DNA from: Taiwanofungus camphoratus
Lineage: Eukaryota > Basidiomycota > Agaricomycetes > Polyporales > Taiwanofungaceae
Length of the DNA: 64,000 bases
NCBI GenBank assembly: GCA_003999685.1
Contig: CP021227.1
Location: 1,550,001 to 1,614,000, forward strand
Reading direction: 5' to 3'
This document shows positions 45,017-56,588 of the stretch, one piece after another (the first letter of the stretch is position 1; the number at the start of each line of letters is the position of its first letter). The translations under genes and the position numbers were made by a program. The notes beneath the pieces were generated by a model. It did not search any database. It saw only the letters and a program-made list of their open reading frames with translations, and was not told where the DNA came from.

Positions 45017-46930
45017 TCAAGTGTGGCAATCATTATTTATGTATAACCTGTCCATCTATAAAACAAAGGAAGAAGCCTTCTTCATTGAGTAAGACGAGTA
45101 AGCTAGAGCATAGTAATACTACTTACAGCTGTAGCTGTGATCGTGTGCAATTCAATATCAGTATTTTCCGGCATTAGGCCAGCCAGAAGAGGATTGTTCG
45201 CTACTTCTACCGCTGCCCAGTCCTCGGCTTCACGCGCGAATACCATTTGTTCGGACATCGTCGTCATGTTTCGTTTGTGATATAACGGTGCGCCTAAGTT
45301 GCCAACAACGTTTGATACGAACCGCACATCCGATATGCGACCAGTCTGCGTTGTTACTGAGGCACAGTCCGAGTTGGTGAGATAGACGCCTCGTAAGTCG
45401 AGCATAAAGCGTGAGGTAAAGATCACAAGAAAACTGTAACATAAATGGTAAGACAACAAAGTTGAGCTTTTTTAATTCAATACAACTGACACTTCATCAA
45501 AGTAGGTCCATACATCCCAAAGGATGAAGTCCTGAAAAGACATCAGGATTTGCTTCAAGAACAATCCATTTCCATACCGATCCCAGCTACGGGGTCCAAC
45601 GTTAATGAGTATGTATTTACCACCCGTGAACATACAGGATTCTTATAGTACTTACCCCATAACCTATGATGTCCAGAATCTCAATCAAGAGAAAGAGCCT
45701 AATTCAAGTGAGTGAGCATATGATCAGGAGTAGGACACATCCTCAACTCACATGAAATAAAGAGTACCTATTGATAGGCAAGGTTAACTTTGCTATAACC
45801 ATAGAACCTGGAGAATACTTACCATCACGAAGCAGTAGAGTAATTAGAGGAGTGTTCCATCCTAATCTAGATGACTCTCTGCTGATCCAGTATGTTTTGG
45901 CCCATGTCAGGAAGAGAACGATGGTATTTGAGGCAATCGCGGCTGCATTAGCCGCAATTCGTACTAGCATACTCATTATCGCAATCACTGTCAGGCATCA
46001 TAGAGACACCTACAACTAGTCCAACAACTCTCTTGAGTAAAGGCTGGTATATGTTTGCGTATGAACATACTTATCTATGGTTTCACTTGAAGCAATATAG
46101 AGAGCCCCGCATCCGTACAAGGGTGGTCCAAATGCTATTGGAATATATTCGACTTGAAGGTACTGGAAGCATTCCCATGAATAGTAAGTGTTAATTCAGA
46201 TTTGACTCACAATGCTGACAATCGGCGGGATGAGGCACAAGGGAGCCAACAGCAAAAATGGCCTCCAGTCACTTCCCCAGATGCCTCTTATGCGCAGAAC
46301 AATGAAGGCTGTGGCTCATCAATAAGCTCTTTGCGACATGAACAACTTATCTTCAAGAACCTACCTCCATTGACAAGCTTGCCTAGACTCGTCAAGCTAT
46401 CATCCAATCGTAAGACAGGTACACAGCTACGCAGCATTACATGGTGAATATTAGTTAACTTCCTGATGCCAACAAGAACATACCTCTACGTGGATCACGT
46501 CAGACCACGGAAGATACATAAGAGCAGAGTATGGGTAATACCTGATCTAGCGTCGCTCGTAACAAGACGCTTGTGACCAATGTTATCCTTTCCGCAAGTG
46601 CAGCATAACGGACAATAAGGAATATGATTGTTGCTCCGCTGAACCTGCGGCTCCAGATGCGTTGCACTTCCGTAGTGAAAGTGATACAAAAATCGAAGAA
46701 TAAGAGCGCTGCAGGTAAAGTAGAGAACGAGGGTCCACGATAAACGCTCAATCATCGACCTAGTAATCGGTACGCACCAGCAGATGCCATGATACAGTAA
46801 TTTTCCACTACGCTGGAGACTTGATATTAGCAATTGAGTCGAGGACATACCAGCGACCAACGGACACTTACAGTCTGCTATATGCCGCCAATATCTGCTG
46901 CTCAACGTTTGGATCGTTATCTGGTACCAT
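45017..46930 (-). CDS. DUF6533-type multi-pass membrane protein
   Basis: Start at ATG 46930: MVPDNDPNVEQQILAAYSRL, then after short introns VENYCIMASA, ALLFFDFCITFTTEVQRIW and RRFSGATIIFLIVRYAAL (the DUF6533 signature). Next come CVPVLRLDDSL, FIVLRIRGIWGSDWRPF, LLLAPLCLIPPIVSIV and FGPPLYGCGALYIASSE. NTIVLFLTWAKTYWISRESS and NTPLITLLLRDG cover the later helices. The C-terminal part is VVGNLGAPLYHK and NNPLLAGLMPENTDIEL, with the end near 45103 or, after a further intron, 45017. The splice between PPLYGCG and the LFLTWAK exon could not be phased by eye, so integrity there is unproven. It matches the decayed copy at 23.4-24.7 kb in intron positions. Function of the family unknown; six to seven helices. 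Confidence 0.72.
46450..46451 (-). other. putative 2-nt micro-exon (AG), same place as in the paralogue
   Basis: After ...ATLDQ (CAG, phase 0) comes a 56-nt intron (GTATTA...CACGTAG with CTGAC branch), the dinucleotide AG, then a 57-nt intron (GTATGT...GCGTAG with CTAAT branch) and an exon starting C TGT GTA. AG plus C gives Ser, yielding Q-S-C exactly as in the other copy. Confidence 0.6.
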
Positions 46931-47675
46931 AGCGAGATCACTGCTCTGTTGGAATCATTCCCCTGCTGTGAATATAACACTCCAATCCATTACCTGCGAA
47001 CATCTTCACACGGGGAAGTAGAACGGGCTTCCTTGTTCCCGAAGTCAGTGTGATACAATCAAAAGCAAGAGCCAGACCGTTAGACCATGAAGACTTGAGA
47101 ATCAGCAGACACACATTCCCACATAGCTAGGGATCCTAACCATTTCTAGGTAAAAAAAAAAGATGACCCTCAAACACCGCTTTGTGCAGAACCTTAAGCT
47201 GTCTATCCAATGAGTACCTTTAAGATCTTCACGAAAGTCTGCATTATACCAAGCAGAGAAGGTCAACTAGCGATTGGAGCTTCACGTAGAGGCATTCTAA
47301 GCAAGGATCAGAGCATAAACATTGCAAATGATATATGTACATGACATTTGACAAGTGTCCAGACTTCAGATGCAAGTTCCTATCGCGAGAACCGTTGATA
47401 CAGGCCATCGAGAAGTTTGATAAGAGCAGGGAAAAGGCCATAGGAGCAATCAACTGATGTAGGAAGAAGGAGTTGAACAAGCAACCGAATATTGATGGAG
47501 TGTCACGTTCGATTCAGAAGACCGCCTACTCTAGTTCAACTTGGGCTCAGACCATCATTATACGTCTCCTCAGCCATATCTATTTATCTATTCAGTATCT
47601 AACAGTCATCTCTGGCGTCGTTCACAGCCTTGTATTATAAACCAGTCGTGCGCGCGAACATTTTGGTGCTCCACT
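46931..47675. other. intergenic between divergent genes
   Basis: About 745 bp separating the DUF6533 gene (minus) and the LRR/F-box gene (plus); expected to carry both promoters. No gene recognised. Confidence 0.55.
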
Positions 47676-49267
47676 ATGAATCCGCAGGTCTTCTCGCTGC
47701 CAGGATACAGCCAAGCAGTCCATACTAGGCGAATGTCTGCAGCAAAGGTCCCGTTGTCGGCCAGGAGCCACATCGAGAATTTGGATGCAGGCTTGACATC
47801 CGTACAAGGTATACTCTCGTATGCGTGCAGTTGATAAACACAATTGCTAATGTGGATTCAGGTGCTCGAGAGGTCATAGCAGCAATCAAGTCGCGGCGGC
47901 TGGTAACGAAGCTTATTCTTGGGCACAATGAGCTAGGAGATGATGGTTGCCAGACGTTGTTTGGTTTTCTGAGCACTGAACAAGGGAGAAGATATCACAT
48001 ATCCGAAATCAGCCTCAACTCGAACAGAATTGGGGACCGCGGGCTACAAGCTATTAGCGAATACTTGAGGGACAACTCAACATTGAGGGAGTTGTTCCTG
48101 CAGAATGTATTTCTTCTATGCTACCGTCCGTTGCACAGTAGCTGATTACTATCGTAGAACGCCTTCACAGGCGACCCCGAAGTCATCGCTGCTCTCACGG
48201 AAGCGCTAAATTCTTCTTGTCTCGAGACGCTCTCCCTGACGACCAACAACAGACTTTCCGATGCTTTTATAGCGCAGATTTTCCCGGCTCTCGATGCTCC
48301 TTATCTCCGAGAGCTACAGATCTCCGTGCTTGGCCTGACCTACCTGTCGGCTCCATATATCATCGAATATATCACGTCCTCGCGCTGCCGTCTGAATGCA
48401 CTGAAGGCGAATGGGAATCGTCTCGGCCTGCGTGGAGCCCGCGCCATTATCCGCGCCATGCACCGGCGTAACTTCACGCTGACCAAGCTGGAGATGTATG
48501 CGAACGGGCTTGCAGACGCCGATGCGTCGAGCGAGACGACGGCGAGCGATGAGGACGGTACTAGACGTGTGGGCGCTGCCTTATGGCAGGAGAGCGAGAA
48601 GGAGTTGAAGCGGGTGTTACTACGGAATGAGCAGCTGAAGCGCGCCACGGAGCGGGAAGCACTCGCGCTACTTCGGTACGCGCGGACAGTGCTGCTGAGG
48701 CCACGAACCCAGGCGCATGGGTCGTCTTCTATGGCACTGGTACCGTGCTCTATCGAGAGTCTATTTTCTTCCATCGGGAACCCGCTGCTACTGCCTCCTC
48801 CGGGGCCTTCAGCGCCCACATTTCCGTTCAGCCACCTGCCCACCGAGCTCCAGCTGCACATCCTGTCGTTCCTTGCACCTACACTCTCATCTGCGCAGCG
48901 CATTCGCATCTACACGTATGCCGCGTCGCCAGCGACGTTACCGCAGCTCCTGCCTTCACTTTCGCGGCTGAACTGTATACCAAATCTGTCAAGGACGGAC
49001 TTTGGAAGTGCTAGCGGTATGCCCGGTTCGGAAATGGGTGTAGGGATGGTCCTTGGTATGACAATGCGCAAGAGGGGCATTTTCAGATCTGGGTCGGCGT
49101 CTGGCCGTACCGATGGGAAGTGCATGGGCGCGGGATACGGTGTGATCTGTAAGAGGGAAGAAGAACGGTCGAGATGGCTTACGCTTATGAGATGTAATGC
49201 CTTCGAATTGGAGGAAGAAGATTCTTGGAATGAGGACGACGCAAGGGTTTTGCTAGTATCTCCTTAA
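47676..49267 (+). CDS. leucine-rich-repeat protein with C-terminal F-box-like motif
   Basis: Starts MNPQVFSLPGYSQAVHTRRM at 47676; exons join after ..LTSVQ at about 47806/47862 and again near 48108/48157. An RNase-inhibitor-type LRR region follows: VTKLILGHNELGDDGCQTL, ISEISLNSNRIGDRGLQAI, LRELFLQNNAFTGDPEVIAA, LETLSLTTNNRLSD, LNALKANGNRLGLRGARAI and FTLTKLEMYANGL. A charged helix (ESEKELKRVLLRNEQLKRA) leads to an F-box-like motif, FSHLPTELQLHILSFLAP, about 100 residues before the end, and then a Gly/Met-rich tail and acidic C-terminus (ELEEEDSWNEDDARVLLVSP). Ubiquitin-ligase adaptor or RNI-type scaffold; in canonical F-box/LRR proteins the F-box comes first. Reasonably intact. Confidence 0.82.
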
Positions 49268-49597
49268 TGATTGGGACTAAACAATTGTACCTTCTCCCAG
49301 ATATCGATGTTTCTATAGTTTGTTCTGTATTACTTGATTTCTGTATATCTTGTATGTTTATTTGGCTGGAAGCTTGGCTGCGTCTTGTACACTTTCCGCG
49401 GTCGTGGCGCCACCTTGAGTAAACATTTACATACGCGTCGGTGTGTAAGTCGCGTTAGCTATCGCGCTTGTGTTGCAACCACCATTTGCCCTCTGTTGGC
49501 GCTCAAAAATTTCACCTAGACGATCTAGCTGTGTTCAACGCTGGAGTGGTAGCATTCAGCGCCGTGAATTTATCTCAGGCGGCCTCTGAGGCCTATA
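49268..49597. other. short intergenic region
   Basis: 330 bp between the LRR/F-box stop and the TFIIE alpha start, in tandem orientation. It contains the upstream gene's 3' end and the TFIIE promoter; no TATA box is evident. Confidence 0.5.
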
Positions 49598-51530
49598 GAT
49601 GTCAACGCTGACGAAGGACGAGCAAGAGACGCTCCGTTTGCTGGTGCAGCATGTCTCAAGGGCATTCTACGAGCCAAAGTACACCGTCGTCATGGACCAA
49701 CTCGTCCGTCATCCGGTGTAAGTGCAGTCGCATTGCAGGCGCCCCTGGCCCTTGCTAAAGTTCTAGTGCGAATTGTCTCTGCTTTCATGTTGGTGGCTGT
49801 GCTTGTGATGGTGGTGATGCGTTAGTCTCAAGGATGATGATCTGGCGGGGCGCATGGGCTTACAGCTGAAGGAGCTGAACAAGGTTATGGCTGTCCTGGA
49901 GGGTGACAGGCTGGTCCGAATGTAAGTGTGGTGCTTACAGTCGGTCTTGGCAGCCTTGACAGGCCGGCACAGTCATCGACAAAACGAGCTGAAGGAAGGT
50001 GCACAACGGTCTGTCGGCAGACAGTATTACTACATCGACTACCAACATTTCTGTAATGTCGTGAAATGGCGTATCGCAGAGATGCGGCGTATCATCGACT
50101 CTTCCCTTCGAAACGTACGTCTTTCATTCAATATCCAGGGCACGTTGATTCACTTCCTAACGGATTGATCAATAAACCATTAGGAACTCGATAATAAAGG
50201 TTACATTTGCCCTCAGTGTCACAAGTCGTTCTCACCGCTGGAGGCAGACAAGCTAATCGACTTTGCCGCCGGCACATTCAACTGCGACGTATGTCACGCA
50301 GAGCTCGTTGACAATGAGAATGCAGAAAGCGTGCGGGGAAGTCAGGATCGTATGCAGCGCTTCAACCGACAGATGCGCTTCATCCGCGAGGGCCTTCGAC
50401 GAACAGAGGACATGGTTCTTCCTGCGTACGTTTCCATTTTTTTTGTTTACTAACAGAGTAATGTAATAACCGAGTATACTGGTTTCGTAGCTTTGACGTT
50501 GCGCTTTGGGTCAAGACACATATCGTCGATGCTGAGAGAGCTAAAGCTGCAGCACAAAACGGCGGACTTAAAATCGCTGGATCGTCCGGAGAGAGCAAGC
50601 AGGAAGATATCGGTGTAGTATTATCTGTCGACAAGGATGATGAGACTCGACGTCGCGAACGCGACTTGGAGGCTGCCGCGAAGCGCCAGCAAAACGTTCT
50701 TCCTGCGTGGCATTTGAAGAGTACCATCACGGGAGATTTGACCGCGCTAGGTGTTAGGGAGAATGCACGTGTAGAAGCGCCGAGCTCAGCAACGGATGCG
50801 AACAAGTTACCGAGCTCGAACGATGCAATTCTGAGAGGATTGGGGATTGTAGGATCCCAACACACTGTAGTCACGGAGAATGGCGAGGATGTCAAACCGG
50901 TGATCGTGGAGCCACAAGAGGCCGACTGTGCGTCGATTATGTTTACCTCGTATTATTGTATTGAGATCAACTACTCTACCTTTCAGACTATGACCAATAC
51001 TATGCCTCGCTTGCTGCATCTGCTGTGCCCTCGCAGGACACGCCTGGCATGTTCAGCATGAGCAGTGATTTTGGAGACGGTGAAGAGGAGGATGTGAAAC
51101 CGTCAATAGAATACCTTGATTCACTGAATGACTATAGGAAAAGATCACGTTCACTAGAGGATGTTGATGGTGGGGTTGGGACACCAAAGATGGCACGGAT
51201 TAACGGTCATGTGGAAACGTCTAGCGCGGAAGCTCAGGTGCGGGAGGAGCCAGTAGCCGCAATAAATGGAGTAGCGGAACCAGTCGAGCAGTCAGCACTT
51301 TCAACGAGTGCAGATGAACGCATTGTTTATGGTACGCATTTCCTTCTCTTCGTCCATTTACCGCTCATTCGTACATCTTCACTCTCGTGTTCGTTGTCGT
51401 CGGTGGTGGGGCCCCACTAGTCAACGGCGAGCCTGTTTCCTTCTCGCAGGTCACGGAGGAGCACCAGGAGCTGATGACACCAGAAGAGTACACAGCATAC
51501 TTCGAGGTTTTCTCCGCACAGTCCGTGTAA
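49598..51530 (+). CDS. TFA1: transcription initiation factor IIE, alpha subunit
   Basis: Starts MSTLTKDEQETLRLLVQHVS at 49598. The N-terminal extended winged helix reads YEPKYTVVMDQLVRHPV (intron 49718-49825), LKDDDLAGRMGLQLKELNKV, GDRLVRIHRQNELKEG and YYYIDYQHFCNVVKWRIAEM. A zinc ribbon follows: CPQCHKSFSPLEADKL and FNCDVCHAEL, two CxxC pairs as in human TFIIE alpha and yeast Tfa1. Then comes a helical region, QRFNRQMRFIREGLRRTED, and a long less-conserved part with acidic C-terminal patches (DFGDGEEEDVKPSIEYLDSL). The end is EEYTAYFEVFSAQSV. It works with TFIIE beta to recruit and stimulate TFIIH at RNA polymerase II promoters in the nucleus. Introns are short and frame-consistent; a constitutive housekeeping gene. 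Confidence 0.93.
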
Positions 51531-51861
51531 TACAGACGCGGATATTCCCATTCATGCAACTGGATTGATGGTTGCAGTTGGACATTTACAGGCACCTCAT
51601 GTATCATTTAGAAGTACTGTATCATTTACGTTAAACAATAGCATAGCTTCCTTAATACCTCATACATCATGAGGCTCTTTAAGAGAGTGAGACAAGAAGA
51701 TTATGGTTGTACTTCACCGTAATACTCCATGTAACAGATACTGTTCTTATGCTACAGATTTCATATCCGGTGGGGTTGCATGTACAGTATATGGATAGTG
51801 TGAATCCCGGAGCTACAGTTACAACTTTCTCTTTCTCTTCTGGTTCCTAAACGACGCTTTC
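51531..51861. other. short intergenic region between convergent genes
   Basis: 331 bp between the 3' ends of TFIIE alpha (plus) and the dehydrogenase (minus); holds both 3' flanks. No gene. Confidence 0.5.
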
Positions 51862-53267
51862 TCAGTAGGACGAAGGGTGCTTCAGGAGTGTCTACAATTC
51901 GGAATTTGTCAGATCCCAAAAGTGCCAGGAAATGACAACAGAAGCTCACTCCTCCATCGATCAGCACTGTCTCGCCATTAACGAACCAATTCGACACTAG
52001 AAACAGCGCCAGCGAGCCCACATCTCTGTTCGACCCTCCCTTCAAAGGCTGTCCTCCCGGTGTAAGGGATGGCTGCGAGACGGGTACCTCGAAAGGAAAC
52101 TCCGGGGCGTTCGGCGGAAGATGGGATCGACCAACTACGTCAATTGTACCTGGGGCAGTCATCTCCGTAACAAACAGTCCTGCAATTGGAGGGGATCAGG
52201 TCTGAATTCCCTACGCTCCGCGGGGGAATATGATCAGAACGCACCAGGCGCAATTCCGTTCACTCGGATGCCGAGAGGCAGGAGCTCGTGAGCCAGAGTT
52301 GCTGTGGCTTGGCCAATAGCTGCCTTAGAATACATATACGGAAAAGATGAAGCCGATGTGCTCATGTCCTGGACGATTTTGGTCAACAATAGAGACAGGC
52401 GAAGGGCAAGGCAAAGGAGTCCTTGCCTTCGTCCATCCATTCATACTTGATGTCATTACAATCTGCGGTGCAAACTTTCTCGTACCGCCTTCATACTCCT
52501 TCCACTTTTCCAGCAAGGGCAGAAACGCGAAGCTGAGCCAATACGGACCGATCGCGTTGGTGCGCAGGGCATTGTCGAAGTCCTCCTGGGAAACAGTATC
52601 GAAGTAAGCGGCACGGAAAGCTTCAGCAGTGCTCGCTACCGGAGTCGAGAAGGCACCCGTTAGAATCCTTGTCACGCAAAGGTGTCATCTGAGGAAACTA
52701 CTAAGAAATAAGGGCGGGCATACCCTGCATTGTTGAAGAGGGCAGTGACATGTTTCTCCCGCTTTCCAACCTCGTCCGCTAGGCGTAAAGCTTCTGACTG
52801 AGGTATGTTCAAGGTGGATAAGGATGTCTCATTTGCATGACAATGCAGAAACAATCCAAAACGAACCTTGAGGCTGATGTCCCCCTCGATGCCATACATC
52901 CTTCCAGGCCTTCTGGTCCTTTCGGCGACATCATTGTACACCTTTGTAATTCTGCAAATGGGAATCAGAAAAGGGAGTAAATGGAAGGAAAGTAGTCAAC
53001 ACTAAGCTAAAACAACGCTACTCACTTATCCAGATCCGCCTGTTTTGGCCCAATGACGTACACAGTTGCACCGTTAGCCATCAGGGTAGAGCTAATCATG
53101 AGCCCTATACCCTACATGTGAAATCAAGTGTTGAGGTACAACTTCAGCTAAGACTTCGCGAACTGAGAAACTGTAATTACCGTCCCTCCTCCAGTGATGA
53201 CTGCGACAACGCCCCGTAGGTCGAACACATTACTTGCAGTAAGGTGGTCGAGCACAGCGTCCGCCAT
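51862..53267 (-). CDS. short-chain dehydrogenase/reductase (NAD(P)-binding)
   Basis: Start ATG 53267: MADAVLDHLTASNVFDLRG, then VVAVITGGGTGIGLMISSTL, the TGxxxGxG Rossmann motif split by an intron. Next come NGATVYVIGPKQADLDK, RMYGIEGDISLK, VTALFNNAG (NNAG motif), LRTNAIGPYWLSFAFLPLL, APQIVMTSSMNGW (catalytic Ser region), FPYMYSKAAIGQATATLAHEL (YxxxK catalytic pair), GIRVNGIAPG, then VGSLALFLVSNWFVNGETVL and IDGGTLLKHPSSY at the end (stop 51862). All SDR family landmarks are present in classical order and about 300 residues are predicted, so it is likely an active cytosolic oxidoreductase with an unknown substrate. A decayed paralogue sits directly upstream in the same orientation. Confidence 0.9.
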
Positions 53268-54046
53268 CCTGCTCTTTACAACTGGCACAGACAAGGGATA
53301 TAACAAGGGAAGCTTCCGCAAAGAATGCGCTTACATGTAAATAACTATCGGAGGTCAAGTGGGTAGCCTCTCCACTGGACTTGTAATTGTCTAGAGCTCG
53401 TCTTGATGACGGCGATAAGGGCTGGATGCCCATGCGATACGTCATGAGTCGTTCCATTTATCCTCAGAACAATTGTTGACTCTGAATAAGCTGACTTCTG
53501 TTCTGAACCAGTGTCACACTGACGTAGATCTTCGGCATGGTTGATTTTCCGTCGAGTCCTAGCTTCCCGGCCCTAATCCTGGTGAGGCTCGTGATTGACG
53601 TCTATTAGAGAAAAAACAATAAGAGCCCTGTGCTTACACTTCATAGGCCCCGCCGATTGACTTTGGTGGTAAAACTATCGTCGTCCAAGTTGTAAAAACT
53701 CAAGCAGTGGTAAGGACTCAGAAAAGGGTTGTCTCGGGACAATGTGATCGATTGAATGTCAACTTTGCTTCCGTGACCAAGCCATTCAATCCAGGCTTCC
53801 AGCGCTTCGCATTGCTCAAACCTTAACCGAGTTTGCCTTGCATTTGTGAATAAAAGTACATAAGATGTTACCGAACAGATGTAGGACTGAATTGCTTGGT
53901 CAGGGGCCACTGACCGGTTTTAATAGGACGAAGGATATTTGAGAAAGCTCTGCAGACAGACAACTCAATGTTAGCCTTAGGTATTCAATGCATGATGTCG
54001 GGAATGCTCACCCCACTGTCGACTAACAGTCTCATCTTTAACATAC
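53268..54046. other. spacer between the dehydrogenase and its decayed copy
   Basis: About 780 bp. A minus frame of 89 codons at 53910-53641 has no recognised motif. It should include the promoter of the intact dehydrogenase. Confidence 0.5.
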
Positions 54047-55235
54047 CAATTTCAGACCAAGAATAATGCGAGAGTACCCATGTCTCTGTTGATGCCGCCT
54101 TTCTGCGAAGCTGATCCCGGGGGTGATGGATGGGACGTGGGTGCCTCTAAAGGAGGCTGGAAGTTAGGAGGGAAGTGAGACTGCCCAGCAGTGTCCATCA
54201 AGCCCGGAACAACTCATTCCGAAGGAAGAAGGCCCGATCATGTGAGAAACGTTCGAATTCGTACAAAAAATGTAACTAGATTGCGAGCATGCATGAATAA
54301 AGATCAAAGGACGCACCTGGAGCAATCTCCTTGACGCGGATTCTAAGAGGTAGGGGTTCGCGTGCTGAGGAACTGGTAGCATGCCCTATCGCAGACTTTG
54401 ACGACATGTATAGGAATGAGGAAGTGACAAGTCGCTGGATCCTTGCTCCAACCATTCATATTGGCCGTCATCACGACGTGCGGGACGAACCTCCAGTATA
54501 CTCCCTCCATTTCTCCAGCAACGACAAGAACGCAAATGTGAGCCAGTACGGGCCGACGGTACTAGTGCAATAAACATTGTCGAAATGTTCCTGCGAAACC
54601 GAATCCAGATGGGCAGCGCTGTACACATTGGCATCGGGCATGGAGGGCAATTGGACGAAGCCGGATGCAATTCTTCAAAACAAATTGTCATTTCGAAATG
54701 CAAGAAGAGCGAAGTCATTCTCACCCTACGTTATTGAAGAGCACCGTGATACGCTTTTCGCGCTTGTCGACTATCTCGGCCAAACGTATGGCTTCTGACT
54801 GGAAACGTCACACCGAAAAGAAATCAGATGAGTGTTCAGATAATGCGAAGAGCGGTGTGTAGACCAACCTAGTGTCACCCTTGGTCCCGCACATCCTTCC
54901 AGGTTTATTGCCTTTGACGACAGCATCATTATACAATTTGCGAGTCCTTCCAATAGATCAAGGATGTGAGTAACACGAGCGAATGTGTATCACTGGTAAT
55001 CCACTTGTCCAATGCGGCTTTGTTTGGGACCAATGATGTATGTTGCGGCGTCTTCACCACTAGAGTGGAAGCAATCATCAAACCAATCCCCTTTTACTAT
55101 ACCATGAGCTCCAGTAACACGACACGAAAATTTGCAGTCACCGTTCCTCCCTCCCTCCCGTGACCACAGTAACAACGCCTCGCAAATTGAACATATTGCT
55201 CGGAGAAAGGTGATTGAGCGCAGCATCTGGGATTA
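54047..55235 (-). pseudogene. decayed tandem copy of the short-chain dehydrogenase
   Basis: Fragments in the right order match the neighbouring intact gene but lie in different frames: ALNHLSPSNMFNLRGVVTVV near 55220, YIIGPKQS/VPNKAALDKW near 55030, GRMCGTKGDT near 54890, KREKRITVLFNNVG near 54740, YWLTFAFLSLLEKW near 54540, QIVMTANMNGWS near 54450 and GGINRDMGTLALFLV near 54050. The NNAG motif reads NNVG, the catalytic SS has become AN, and the YxxxK region is disrupted by frame changes. Several independent lesions show it no longer encodes a full enzyme. Confidence 0.75.
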
Positions 55236-56588
55236 TGTCTCCGAAAGATCACAGGAGCACCACAAAGGACATCCGGGTCGAAAGCAGCTCAATATATGAT
55301 TCTTAGCCGGGCCCTCAGGCAATGGTGCTGGTAAGGGCCTCTCTCTTGGCATGGACCTCAAGATGCATTGTACAATGCTTGATTTATAATAGTGTGCCAA
55401 TGTCGGATGAACGCGTACAATTCACTCCTCATAGATTTGTGCCGAGCGAATTTATTTCCGTCAAGAAGAACGGTCCTTCGCGTTGCATCGGCAGTGAACA
55501 ATGCGCGGTTCTTATGTCATTGGTGTATCCCTGTATAGTTGCAAGCCCAATCATCGTGGGATGGGATTGGACAGCATTATCCTGCGGGCGTGGGCGGTCA
55601 ATATACCAACTCGAAACGAACGTAGCACGTACACCATTTTCAGTATTTCAGACATAGGATAACATCAACGGTAACTTTTTTGATTATCAATGGACACAAT
55701 CCTTGAAAGGATGGGAGCTCGATGTTCAGTGAATGAGGCAATAGACTCTACATTTGCTCTCTGACCGAAGCGCGCAGTGGCCCTGAATCTAAATGAAGTC
55801 TGAACTGTCCCCAAAATCTCACTAGGCATGTGCTGTGCCAGTTCATGCATGAAACTTTATGAGTCGAGTCAAAGTGACCAGTCCACTAGAGTGCAGTGCG
55901 GGCCGATATTGTGGTTATCTGTCAAAGGACTCGAGGCTACGAGAAGACGGCCGGTACAGCTTCCATTCTTCCATCCTCGCCACCGTTGTCTGATGCAGCG
56001 CTCTACCCTCACTCTCTCGACAACGACCCGAATCCGCATTCACCCACTTCCACCTTATCTTAACATTGCTATTGCAGACGCTCAGCTTTGCACAGCAGTG
56101 GTCAGAGAACCTATCAATCACCGGCATGACGGAACTTAGAACCTGACAGCTGATTGCACATATATCCTGTTCTGTTACCTGTACACTTGTACCGCCCCTA
56201 GATGTTGCGATTTCTAAGGTACATACAATCAGAGGGGGAAGTTGCCTGTCATGAGAAAGCTAACATGGCGTCCTGTGGTTTACATCACGCAGGGGAGGCT
56301 CCCGGCTATCAATAGCGTCTGAATCACGGCCTGTGGCTAATGACCAAACCACCATGATCGTCCCAGAGGCTGAGTGGGATGCGAATGCCAATGGTGTGCA
56401 AATCCACGTAACACCAGGCCCAAGCCCGCCTGAACCCCCAAGGTGAGCGAATGCACTCACTTCTTTGACGGATCTCATAACATCCTAGACCTACAGTTAT
56501 GATGATGCGATAGATCCCTCCTTTACGCGCCTCCCGGAAACCCACTCTTCCGACCCAGGCAGTCTCAGCAATTCAGAAGGGAGCAGTA
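55236..56588. other. intergenic, possible 5' exons of the next gene
   Basis: About 1.35 kb. Plus-strand sequence 56293-56442 (IVPEAEWDANANGVQIHV) and 56497-56653 (Ser/Gly/Asn-rich) look protein-like with good splice signals. A start at 56202 is possible, but joining them to the DUF6593-like exons shifts frame, so they are left unassigned. Confidence 0.4.
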
